Of a stretch of DNA of 64,000 bases, positions 16,024-24,661 are shown one piece after another. A program made the translations under genes and the position numbers. This DNA is from UMGS1783 sp900555065 (GTDB lineage: Bacteria > Bacillota > Clostridia > Oscillospirales > UMGS1783). Positions within the stretch are counted from its first letter, which is position 1. Every line of letters begins with the position of its first letter. The stretch spans positions 21,318 to 85,317 of the forward strand of contig CALKPL010000020.1 in NCBI GenBank assembly GCA_937991645.1. Direction: 5' to 3'. The notes under the pieces were generated by a model. The model did no database searches. It was not told the DNA's origin and saw only the letters and a program-made list of their open reading frames with translations.

Positions 16024-17562
16024 AGTATGCTCCCGAATATATCCTTTCGCCTGAGCGTCTCCACACAAAATTGAGAGCGCCCCGGCTTTCGCCGGACCTT
16101 CGCCAAAGCACACGTCAATTCTGCATATTACGCCCGCTTGCGTTTTTGCCGGGCGGGCCCGGACAAAACAAACTGATCCGCTCTCCGCGCAAAAGCGCCG
16201 CCGCCAGCATTTTTCGGGCCGGATCCAGACGCGCCGAACGCGGCGCGCCCTGCGCTGGCTTCCGAAACGGCGGGGTTTGCGCCGTTCTCTCTCTCGTTTA
16301 CCGCGACGGGCCGGGCGGATACGGCCGCCCCGTCCCATCCGTACATGCGCGCGGCGTCGATTGCCGGCGCGTTCAGGCGCGGCGCGGACCCGGACAGCCG
16401 TAAACCGGCTGCGGACCGCCCGCAGGCGGCGCAAGCCGCGACCCGATCCCGACGTGCGCCGGACAGGGAGAGCCCTGCAGCCGCAGCGGCGCCATGCGCG
16501 TATCGGCGCACCGTCCGCACTCCGGCGCGGTTATGGGATTCGGCCGCGTTTGGGCCGTCTGGTTCCGTTCCCGTTGCAGATAGGGCCGGCATGCGCCCGG
16601 AAAAGCGGACTTTACAGGCTGAAAAGCGCGCGAATACACGGGCTGCCGCCGAACACGGCGCCTGACTGACTCCGCTTTTTACGCCTGCCATGGGTTCGCC
16701 TCCTTCGCTCCGGTTTACCATCCGCTCCGGTTTACCATCCTGATTCCGGGTTCGGCGCGGGCCTTGCGCGCGCGGCATAACCGCGCGCAGATCCAGGCGC
16801 CGCGCAAAGCCGGCGCGTAAAACGGACGGCGGGATCGCCGCGCGTTTCTCCGCGTTTTTCCTGCTATGCCTGAAAAGTATACATGATCTTCATACGCCCT
16901 GTCAATACGCGGGATTTGCATTTTTACTCCCAAAAAACCGCGCGCGGACGAAGGCGCGGACGGATATGTTCAAGATATGGCGGGCGTCCGCCCTGCCGGC
17001 GCAAGCGCTTGTGTCCGCAGGCGGCGGCGACGGCGGGACCAACGCGTGAAAAAAGATGGAGTCCGGGCGGTTACAGGCGAGAAAAAATCGGGAGACGAAA
17101 GCGAACAGGGACGGCACGGAGCCTGCCGGACGGCCGGGCCCGGTACGCCGTTACCGGCAAAAGAGCAGGGAGGAATACAGCGCGGGTGATTCTATCCATA
17201 AAAAAACCCGGCAGCGCCGCAAACCCCGCCGCGGACGGCCGGGAGCGAATGACGGCGGCGAGACGGCGAACGGCGACGGCGACGGCGGATTCCGGGACCA
17301 CAGCTGCCGGAAGGGGATGCGGGCGGCGTCCGAACGCGCCCGGAATCAATCGGGCGCGCAGGGAAACGGGACGAAGCAGGCCTGCTTTTACAGAATGGAC
17401 AGAATGGGCGGCGGGCAAAAACGGACCGCCGCCGGGCCCGGTTTTATTTGTCTGCGCCGGGCTTTTGCCCGCGCGGCCCGGTTCGACGGGCGCAGAGACC
17501 CGGCCCAAAGCCAGCCCTGTGAAAATGTGTAAAATTTTCAGTGAATTCACATAACGATAATG
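16024..17562. other. 1.5-kb gene-free GC-rich region upstream of dnaA
   Basis: No frame on either strand has a ribosome site and a recognisable product. In many Firmicutes this position holds rpmH and rnpA, and no rpmH-like peptide was seen. No clear DnaA box was seen either. Confidence 0.65.
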
Positions 17563-17591
17563 TTGCTTTTAAAGGGGAAATATGCTATAAT
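17563..17591 (+). promoter_or_regulatory. dnaA promoter
   Basis: TTGCTT, a 17-nt spacer and TATAAT, ending 95 nt before the dnaA ATG. It lies at the border between GC-rich and AT-rich DNA. Confidence 0.8.
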
Positions 17592-17686
17592 AAATAAAAC
17601 AAATCCACAAACTTCTTTCCGTCCCCGCCGTGCGTCCCCCGCGGCGGGGGCGGGGATTGAATCCAGAAAAAACAGGAGTGTTTAAA

Positions 17687-19012
17687 ATGGCGGCTGTCAA
17701 AGAACTTTGGAACAGATGCATGGTTATTATGGAGCAGAAACTACAGAACCCGGTTTCAATGGACGTGTGGCTCAAACAGATACGCCCGGTGGAGATCACC
17801 GGCGAAAAGGCCACGCTTTCCGTTCCCTCCGCTTTCTACTGGGAAATCATCCGCGCAAAATTCTATAATGTGATTAAATCGTCGCTGGAGGAGGCCATCG
17901 GCTTCCCCATCGCCGTCGAGATCGTCGTGGACGCGGAGCGCGATAAGGAGGATGTTCCCTCCCTGCGGCCTGAGCTTTCCATCTCCACCCTCTCGCTCAA
18001 CGAGGAATACACCTTTGAAAACTTTGTCGTCGGCAACTCCAACCGCTTCGCGCACGCCGCCTGCCAGGCCGTCGCCAACAACCCGGCCAAGGCCTATAAC
18101 CCGCTGTTTCTCTACGGCGGTTCCGGACTCGGCAAGACGCACCTGCTCTACGCCATCATCCGCGCCGCAAGGGAGAAATTCCCCAACTATAATATTTTAT
18201 ATGTAAGTTGCGAGGACTTTACAAACGAACTGATCGAAGCCATCGGCGACGCGACCATGATCGACTTCCGCAACAAATACCGCGCCGTCGATTTGCTGCT
18301 GGTGGACGACATCCAGTTCATCGGCGGCAAGGAACAGACCCAGGAGGAGTTTTTCCACACCTTCGACACCCTCTATCGCGCCGGCAAACAGATCGTGCTC
18401 GCCTCAGACCGGCCGCCCAAGGAGATCCAGCAGCTCACAAGCCGCCTCAAAAACCGCTTTGAAAGCGGCCTGCTCGCGGACATCCAGGTCCCCGACTACG
18501 AGCTGCGCATGGCCATCATCAATAAAAAAGCCGAATCGCTCGGCCTGATTCTGCCGCCGGAAGTGGTGGAGTTCCTCGCCAACAAGATCAAAAATAACGT
18601 GCGGCAGATCGAAGGCGCGCTCAAAAAAGTGCTGGCGTTTAACCTGATCAACCAGACCACGCCCTCTATCGCCGTGGCCCAGTCCGCCGTGGCCGACATT
18701 CTCAACACAAACGAGCCGGTCGTGCTCGTCGTGGACAGGATCATCACCGAGGTCGCCCGCTATTACGGCATCTCGGCCGACGACATCAAGAGCAAAAAAC
18801 GCACCTCCAACATCACCATGGCCCGGCAGGTGTCCATGTACATCATCCGCGAAGTCTGCCAGCTCTCCCTGCCCCTCATCGGCGAGGAATTCGACGGCAG
18901 GGATCACTCGACCGTCCACCACTCCATTCGCAAGGTCGAGGCCATGATGGAGACCAACTCCTCCTTCCGCAACGCTGTCAACGACATTATCCACACCGTC
19001 AAAGAGAAATAA
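17687..19012 (+). CDS. dnaA: Chromosomal replication initiator DnaA
   Basis: 441 residues. The start is ATG at 17687 (MAAVKELWNRC), with AGGAGTG 7 nt upstream. The 19 codons before it are not preceded by a ribosome site. Domain I is about residues 1-80. The AAA+ domain follows, with Walker A FLYGGSGLGKTHLL near 141-154, Walker B LLLVDDIQF near 205 and the arginine-containing sensor segments. Domain IV ends with the DnaA signature DGRDHSTVHHSI. It binds DnaA boxes and opens oriC. Multiple box-like motifs lie directly downstream before dnaN. Confidence 0.98.
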   Translation: MAAVKELWNRCMVIMEQKLQNPVSMDVWLKQIRPVEITGEKATLSVPSAFYWEIIRAKFYNVIKSSLEEAIGFPIAVEIVVDAERDKEDVPSLRPELSISTLSLNEEYTFENFVVGNSNRFAHAACQAVANNPAKAYNPLFLYGGSGLGKTHLLYAIIRAAREKFPNYNILYVSCEDFTNELIEAIGDATMIDFRNKYRAVDLLLVDDIQFIGGKEQTQEEFFHTFDTLYRAGKQIVLASDRPPKEIQQLTSRLKNRFESGLLADIQVPDYELRMAIINKKAESLGLILPPEVVEFLANKIKNNVRQIEGALKKVLAFNLINQTTPSIAVAQSAVADILNTNEPVVLVVDRIITEVARYYGISADDIKSKKRTSNITMARQVSMYIIREVCQLSLPLIGEEFDGRDHSTVHHSIRKVEAMMETNSSFRNAVNDIIHTVKEK

Positions 19013-19367
19013 ACCCGTGCTTTTCCGGCCCGGCGCGTTGTTTTCCACATTTTCCACAGAGTTTTTCTACACAGCTGTGTCAGAATCTTTGGAAAAAGCT
19101 GGACTTTCGACAGGGTTTTTCACTTTTTTTCGGTTTTGGTTCTAAGTTTTCCACTCTTTCCACATTTTCTCCGGTCCTGAATGGGGTTGTCCACACGCTC
19201 CGATTTTCTCCCAAATGCGTTTGCACAGGCGTAAGACGGGCGGAAACGGGCTTGTCCGAACGGAGAAGCAGGGGTTTCCACAGAATCCACGGCCCCTATT
19301 ACTACTACGATATGACTTTACTTCTATTCCGCAGAATAAACGTTCCTTTTTGAAGGGAGGAAGCGCT
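19013..19367. other. Probable replication origin (oriC) with DnaA-box-like motifs
   Basis: The dnaA-dnaN spacer carries several near matches to the DnaA box TTATCCACA. TTTTCCACA occurs at 19041-19049 and again at 19050-19058. TTTTCCACT is near 19147, CTTTCCACA near 19156, TTGTCCACA at 19187-19195 and GTTTCCACA near 19274. T-rich tracts (about 19110-19140) could be the unwinding element. A palindrome ACACAGCTGTGT is at 19069-19080. The position and motif cluster agree with origins of related bacteria. Confidence 0.75.
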
Positions 19368-20477
19368 ATGAAATTCACCTGTGAAAAGAGCGCGCTGAGC
19401 GAGGCGGTTATGAGCGCGATGCGCGCCGTCAGTCTGAAATCCACCATAGAGGCGCTGGAGGGGATTCTGGTCGCCGCTGAAAACGGCGCCGTATCCGTGA
19501 CAGGGTATGACCTTGAATCCGGAATCTGCACGACCATTGAAGCGTCCGTCGAAGAGGAGGGGCGCGTCGTGCTCGGCGCGCGTACCCTTTCCGAAATGGT
19601 GCGAAAGCTGCCGGAGGGCGACGTGAGCGTCTGCACCGACGACAAGCTCGTCACCCAGATCCGCTGCGGCCTGTCCGAGTCGTCGCTCATGGGCATCGAC
19701 GCGGGCGAGTACCCCGATCTGCCGCAGGTGCAGGGGAAAGCGACGCTGAAACTCAGCTTTGACGCCCTGCGCAACCTTGTAAAGCGCACGGTATTCGCCG
19801 TCGCCGTCACCGACGCGCGGCCTATCCTGACCGGCGTGCTGCTCACGGCCCAGGGCGATGGGATCACCGCCGTGGCTGTGGACGGGTTCCGCCTGGGCCT
19901 TGCCAGAGAAAAGCTCCTGGGCGGCCCTGTCGAGCCGGTGAGCGTGGTCGTGCCCGGCAAGAGCATGAGCGAGATCGGCAAAATTATCCGCGAGACGGAC
20001 GAGGAGCTGACGCTCGATTTGTCCGACAAGCACCTGCGCATGGCCCGCGGCAACGTCACCTTTGTGTGCCGGCTGCTCGAGGGCGATTTCATCAACTATG
20101 AATCGGTCATCCCGACCGAGACGACGACGGAAACAGTCGTGGACACGGCGCTGCTGATCGACTCGATCGAGCGCGCGTCGGTCGTGATCAACGAGAAGAT
20201 GCGCAGCCCCATTATTCTGCGCTTTGAGGAGACGGGCATCGGCGTATCCTGCGTAAGCTCGCTCGGAAAGGTGCTCGACCGCGTCCATGCCGTGACGAAG
20301 GGGCCCGAGCTGGAACTGGGCGTGAACAACCGTTATATTCTCGACGCGCTCAAGGCCTGCGAGACGCAGGGAGTGCGCGTCTGCATGCAGTCGAGCCTTT
20401 CGCCTATGATGATTCTGCCGCTGGAGGGCAACGACTTCCTGTTCATCGTCGTGCCCATGCGCTACAAGACCGAGTAA
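19368..20477 (+). CDS. dnaN: DNA polymerase III beta subunit (sliding clamp)
   Basis: 369 residues, the normal clamp length. The start is ATG at 19368 (MKFTCEKSALSEAVMSAMRA), with GGGAGG 7 nt upstream. Three similar clamp domains are visible, and typical sequences include DARPILTGVLL, AVDGFRLGLAREK and the C-terminal MMILPLEG-DFLFIVVPMR that forms the partner-binding pocket. The protein encircles DNA and tethers the replicative polymerase. It follows dnaA in the classical order, and the following 418 nt are GC-rich spacer. Confidence 0.97.
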   Translation: MKFTCEKSALSEAVMSAMRAVSLKSTIEALEGILVAAENGAVSVTGYDLESGICTTIEASVEEEGRVVLGARTLSEMVRKLPEGDVSVCTDDKLVTQIRCGLSESSLMGIDAGEYPDLPQVQGKATLKLSFDALRNLVKRTVFAVAVTDARPILTGVLLTAQGDGITAVAVDGFRLGLAREKLLGGPVEPVSVVVPGKSMSEIGKIIRETDEELTLDLSDKHLRMARGNVTFVCRLLEGDFINYESVIPTETTTETVVDTALLIDSIERASVVINEKMRSPIILRFEETGIGVSCVSSLGKVLDRVHAVTKGPELELGVNNRYILDALKACETQGVRVCMQSSLSPMMILPLEGNDFLFIVVPMRYKTE

Positions 20478-20895
20478 AGGACGCATAGAGTTTCCCGCGG
20501 TCCCGCGGCGACGGCATGCGGCCCGGCCGCGCGCGGGCAGGCGTGCGAAAAGAGCGCGCGAAAGAGGAGGCGGCCGCGCGCGGGCAAAGGATCCCGGGAC
20601 AGCGCGCGCAAAAGAAAACGCATGGGAAAAGGGCCGCGCGCGAAAGGATACGGACAGGGCAGCGCGGGCAGCGCGCGAAAGAAGGCCGAAACTGCCGGAA
20701 GCGAAAAGATTCGTTTAAACGCAAAACGGCGTTTCAAAAACGCGCTGATAAAAGCTCGGCCCGGCATGTAAAGACAGATTCGGGCAAACGGGCTGAAAAC
20801 GCGCGGACAGGCGGCGCAGGGCGCGTCCGTCCCGCGCAGACGCGGCCGGTTTTGCGGATAGGCCCGCGTATCAGTGATAAAGAAGGAAGCGCCGG
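20478..20895. other. GC-rich spacer between dnaN and recF
   Basis: It carries no gene or clear hairpin. It is purine-rich on the + strand with GCGCGCG-type runs. A spacer this long is unusual, because dnaN and recF are often closely linked. Confidence 0.6.
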
Positions 20896-21984
20896 ATGCA
20901 GGTATCACAAATCGAGTTCTACCAGTTTCGGAACCTGGAAAACCAGCTGCTCGCGCCCGGCAGGGGCACTACCCTGATTTATGGCGATAACGGGCAGGGT
21001 AAAACGAATATAATAGAGGCGATCTGGCTGTTTTCCTGCGGCAAGAGCTTCCGCGCGGCGGCCGACCGGGAGATGATCCGGTTCGGCTGCGACACGGCCC
21101 GGCTCAAAATGCGGGCGAGCGACCCGGTGCGCGACGTGGGCTTTGAGGCCGTGCTGCACCGCGAGCGGCGCAAGGAATTGTTCGTAAGCGGCGAAAAGCT
21201 GAAAAAAAACGCCGACCTGCTCGGCGGGCTGTGCACCGTGCTGTTCGTGCCCGACCACCTGCGGCTGGTGAGCGGCAGCCCGGGCGAGCGGCGCAGGTTT
21301 CTGGATATTTCGCTGTGCCAGCAGAGCAAGGGGTATATGGTCGCTTTGGGAGAGTACAACAAGCTGCTTGAGCGCAAAAACGCCCTGCTCAAGCAGGGCT
21401 ACCGCCTTTCCGACGACGAGCTGGACGTATGGGACGAGTCGCTCGCGCTGCGCGCCGCGAAGATCACGGCCGCGCGCGCCGCGTATATCGAACGGCTGCA
21501 GGAGTTCTGCCTTGCGGTGCAGGAAGAACTGTCCGGCGGCGAAGAGGAGCTCGTCCTGTACTACGAAAGCCAGGTCGATCCGCACATGGCGGAGGCGGAT
21601 ATTGCGGCGGCCTACCTGGAACGGCTGCGCTACGAGCGCGGAACCGACCTTTTAAACGGGGTCACGGGCGCGGGCGCGCACCGGGACGACCTCGGCATTG
21701 AGCTCAACAGCGCGCCGCTGAAAAAATACGGCTCGCAGGGCCAGAAGCGCAGCGCCGTGCTGGCGCTCAAGCTGGCGGAGGGCATGGTGCTCGAACAGGC
21801 GTTCGGGTACAGTCCCGTGTTCCTGCTCGACGACGTGCTCAGCGAGCTGGACGAGGGAAGACGGGAATATATATTGTCCAAAATCGAGGGCAGGCAGGTG
21901 ATTATCACCGGCTGTACGCGCGAGGCCGCGCCCGCGGGCACGGTTCGCTATTATGTAAAGGACGGAAGGGCGGTGGAGGACTGA
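20896..21984 (+). CDS. recF: DNA replication/repair protein RecF
   Basis: 362 residues. The start is ATG at 20896, with GAAGGAAG upstream. It opens with the RecF N-terminus (MQVSQIEFYQFRNLENQLLA) and Walker A YGDNGQGKTNIIEAI (about 35-47). It continues to the SMC-like signature KYGSQGQKRSAVLALKLAE and Walker B PVFLLDDVLSELDEGRR near the C-terminus. It is an ATP-dependent DNA-binding protein that loads RecA at gaps. The stop overlaps the start of the RemB-like gene by one base, so the two are coupled. Confidence 0.97.
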   Translation: MQVSQIEFYQFRNLENQLLAPGRGTTLIYGDNGQGKTNIIEAIWLFSCGKSFRAAADREMIRFGCDTARLKMRASDPVRDVGFEAVLHRERRKELFVSGEKLKKNADLLGGLCTVLFVPDHLRLVSGSPGERRRFLDISLCQQSKGYMVALGEYNKLLERKNALLKQGYRLSDDELDVWDESLALRAAKITAARAAYIERLQEFCLAVQEELSGGEEELVLYYESQVDPHMAEADIAAAYLERLRYERGTDLLNGVTGAGAHRDDLGIELNSAPLKKYGSQGQKRSAVLALKLAEGMVLEQAFGYSPVFLLDDVLSELDEGRREYILSKIEGRQVIITGCTREAAPAGTVRYYVKDGRAVED

Positions 21985-22259
21985 TGTACCTGCATCTGGG
22001 GCAGGACTATGTGATCGGCTACCGGGACATTGTCGGGATATTCGACATTGAGACCGTTTCGGTCGGCAAGGCGACACGCGCCTTTTTCCGGGAGAGCGAG
22101 CGGCGCGGGCAGATCGTGACCGTATCGGAAGAGCTGCCAAAATCGGTGGTTCTGTGCGATACGGCGCACGGGTATGTGACCTATATTTCCCAGCTCTCGG
22201 CCGCCACGCTCAAAAAGCGGCTGCAGAACATGACGGGTTTCGAGCAGCGGCTGCCATGA
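21984..22259 (+). CDS. remB: RemB/RemA-family regulator (DUF370)
   Basis: 91 residues. It begins MYLHLGQDYVIGYRDIVGIF and belongs to the DUF370 family of small DNA-binding proteins that form oligomeric rings. In Bacillus the relatives RemA and RemB control biofilm matrix genes, and the gene between recF and gyrB is the RemB type. Translation is coupled to recF by an ATGA-like overlap. The 425 nt after it (22260-22684) are GC-rich spacer that becomes AT-rich just before gyrB. Confidence 0.85.
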   Translation: MYLHLGQDYVIGYRDIVGIFDIETVSVGKATRAFFRESERRGQIVTVSEELPKSVVLCDTAHGYVTYISQLSAATLKKRLQNMTGFEQRLP

Positions 22260-22684
22260 CCGGCGGGGCGCGGTCCGGACCGAAAACGCCGGGTGCCTGC
22301 GTCGGCAATTTATGCGAGACGGAAGACAGAAAGCGCGGTCCGGGGAGCTGAAACGGCGCGGTGAAACCAGAGCGCCGGGCCGCGGGGATAACCTGCGGGG
22401 CCGCGCCGGGTGCGCCGGCCTGTCCGACGCGCGGGGGCCGGAAATGGAAAAACAGACATTGCGGGCTGCGGAAACGGGAAGCCGCCCGAAGCAAAGACGC
22501 CGTCCTGCCGCAGCGGCGCAGTCCCTGGGCCGGATCTGAGACGGCCGACGTCGCCGGCTGCTCTCCGGGCTGCGGGACGGTGCGGGCCCTCTGCCAAAGC
22601 CGCTGCGTGGGCTTCGATTTAAAACAGAATGGTAATTTTATTATTTATTATACTATACGTATATACCGGGAGGTACCTTATCAG

Positions 22685-24589
22685 ATGCAGGATAACAATT
22701 ACACAGCGGAACAAATACAGGTATTAGAAGGGCTGGAAGCCGTCCGAAAGCGCCCGGGCATGTACATCGGGTCCACGTCGGCGCGCGGGCTGCACCATCT
22801 CGTCTATGAGATCGTGGACAACGCCATTGACGAGGCGCTGGCGGGTTACTGCAACAATATCTGGGTCACCATCGAGCAGGGGAACGTAATCGTCGTCGAG
22901 GACGACGGGCGCGGCATTCCCGTCGACATCCAGCAGCAGACCGGCCTGCCCGCAGTTGAAGTCGTGTTCACCATCCTGCACGCTGGCGGCAAGTTCGGAG
23001 GCAGCGGCTACAAAGTTTCGGGCGGCCTGCACGGTGTGGGCGCGTCCGTCGTCAACGCCCTGTCCGAATACCTCGAAGTCGAGGTGTTCCAGAATGGAAA
23101 CGTGTACTTCCAGCGCTATGAGCGCGGCAATCGCGTCGCGCCCCTGGCTGTGACCGGCAAGACTGACAAGGTCGGGTCCCGCATTACCTTCCTGCCCGAC
23201 AGCGAGATTTTCGACGAGGTTGAGTTCGACTTTGACACGCTGCTGACCCGCCTGCGCGAACAGGCGTTCCTTAACGGCGGCGTGAAGATCATTCTGGCCG
23301 ACAGGCGCGAAGGCCGCGAGCAGGAGGTCTGCCTGCACTACGAGGGCGGGATCGTGAGCTTTGTCGAGTATATCAACGCCAAAAAAAGCGCCGAAGTGCT
23401 GCACGAACCCATTTACGTCAGTGTGAAAAAGCAGACGTGCGAAGCGGAGATCGCGCTGCAGTACAACGATTCGTACAATGAAATTATCCTGTCCTTTGCA
23501 AACAACATAAACACCACCGAGGGCGGCATGCACGAGACCGGTTTTAAGTCGGGCCTGACAAAGGTGCTCAACGATTATGCGCGCCGCTTCGGCATTCTCA
23601 AGGAAAGCGATAAGAACCTCACGGGCGAGGACGTCCGCGAGGGTCTGACGGCCGTGATCAGCGTCAAGCTCGAGGAGGCCCAGTTCGAGGGACAGACCAA
23701 GACCAAGCTGGGCAACTCCGAGATGCGCGGGCTTGTCGAAGAGCTGATCACATCCAAATTCTCCGCATTTTTGGAGGAAAACCCGGCTGTGGCCCGCAAA
23801 ATCCTGGACAAATCCCTGCTCGCGTCCCGGGCCAGGGAGGCTGCCCGCGCGGCGCGGGAACTGACCCGGCGCAAAAGCCCGCTGGAGAGTTCGTCTCTGC
23901 CCGGCAAGCTCGCCGACTGCCAGGAGCGCGACGCGTCCAAGACCGAGCTGTTTATCGTCGAGGGCGACAGCGCCGGCGGCTCGGCCAAGCAGGGCCGCGA
24001 CCGCAGGTTCCAGGCCATCCTGCCGCTGTGGGGAAAGATGCTCAACGTGGAAAAGGCGCGGCTGGACAAAGTGTACGGCAACGACAAGCTCATGCCCATC
24101 GTCACTGCGCTCGGCACCGGGATCAGCGAGGATTTCAATATCGAAAAGCTGCGCTATGGCAAGATCATTATCATGGCCGACGCCGACGTGGACGGCGCGC
24201 ACATCCGCACGCTGCTGCTCACCTTCTTTTTCCGGTACATGCGCCCGCTCATTGACAACGGGAACATTTATCTGGCCCAGCCGCCCCTGTTCAAGGTGTT
24301 CAAGGGCAAAAACGAGCGCTACGCCTTCACCGAGGAGGAGCGCGACCGCTATGCCGCCGAGCTCGGCGGGGACGTGACCATCCAGCGCTACAAGGGCCTG
24401 GGCGAAATGAACGCCGACCAGCTCGGGGAGACGACTATGAACCCTGCGACAAGGACCATGCTGCGCGTCGAGCTGGAGGACGCCGTGGCCGCCGACGAAA
24501 TTTTCACCATTCTCATGGGCGATAAGGTCGAACCCCGCCGCGCCTTTATTGAGCAGAACGCGAAATACGTACGAAACCTCGACGTCTGA
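22685..24589 (+). CDS. gyrB: DNA gyrase subunit B
   Basis: 634 residues. The start is ATG at 22685, preceded by GGGAGG. The 108 open codons upstream are GC-rich spacer. GHKL ATPase motifs are present: ALAGYCNN with the catalytic Glu-Asn region, DGRGIP, and GGLHGVGASVVNALS as the ATP lid. The transducer domain follows. The TOPRIM domain has VEGDSAGGSAKQGRDR and the DADVDGAHI metal site. The C-terminus keeps the GyrB tail (QRYKGLGEMNADQLGETTMN). It supplies ATP hydrolysis for negative supercoiling. A weak AT-rich promoter area lies at 22620-22675. Confidence 0.97.
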   Translation: MQDNNYTAEQIQVLEGLEAVRKRPGMYIGSTSARGLHHLVYEIVDNAIDEALAGYCNNIWVTIEQGNVIVVEDDGRGIPVDIQQQTGLPAVEVVFTILHAGGKFGGSGYKVSGGLHGVGASVVNALSEYLEVEVFQNGNVYFQRYERGNRVAPLAVTGKTDKVGSRITFLPDSEIFDEVEFDFDTLLTRLREQAFLNGGVKIILADRREGREQEVCLHYEGGIVSFVEYINAKKSAEVLHEPIYVSVKKQTCEAEIALQYNDSYNEIILSFANNINTTEGGMHETGFKSGLTKVLNDYARRFGILKESDKNLTGEDVREGLTAVISVKLEEAQFEGQTKTKLGNSEMRGLVEELITSKFSAFLEENPAVARKILDKSLLASRAREAARAARELTRRKSPLESSSLPGKLADCQERDASKTELFIVEGDSAGGSAKQGRDRRFQAILPLWGKMLNVEKARLDKVYGNDKLMPIVTALGTGISEDFNIEKLRYGKIIIMADADVDGAHIRTLLLTFFFRYMRPLIDNGNIYLAQPPLFKVFKGKNERYAFTEEERDRYAAELGGDVTIQRYKGLGEMNADQLGETTMNPATRTMLRVELEDAVAADEIFTILMGDKVEPRRAFIEQNAKYVRNLDV

Positions 24590-24661
24590 GCCATGCCAGA
24601 ATAACTGCCGCGCGCTCCGCGTCGTCCGGTTCGGAGCGTTGTGCGAAAAGGAGCAATATCT

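Noticed and set aside
13108..16074. Open frame of 988 codons on the plus strand
   Set aside because: It lies antisense to both ABC exporter genes and is rich in His, Arg, Asp and Gln, which is typical of a shadow frame.
16024..17562. Hidden rpmH or rnpA gene upstream of dnaA
   Set aside because: No short Arg/Lys-rich frame resembling ribosomal protein L34 or RNase P protein with a ribosome site was found on either strand.
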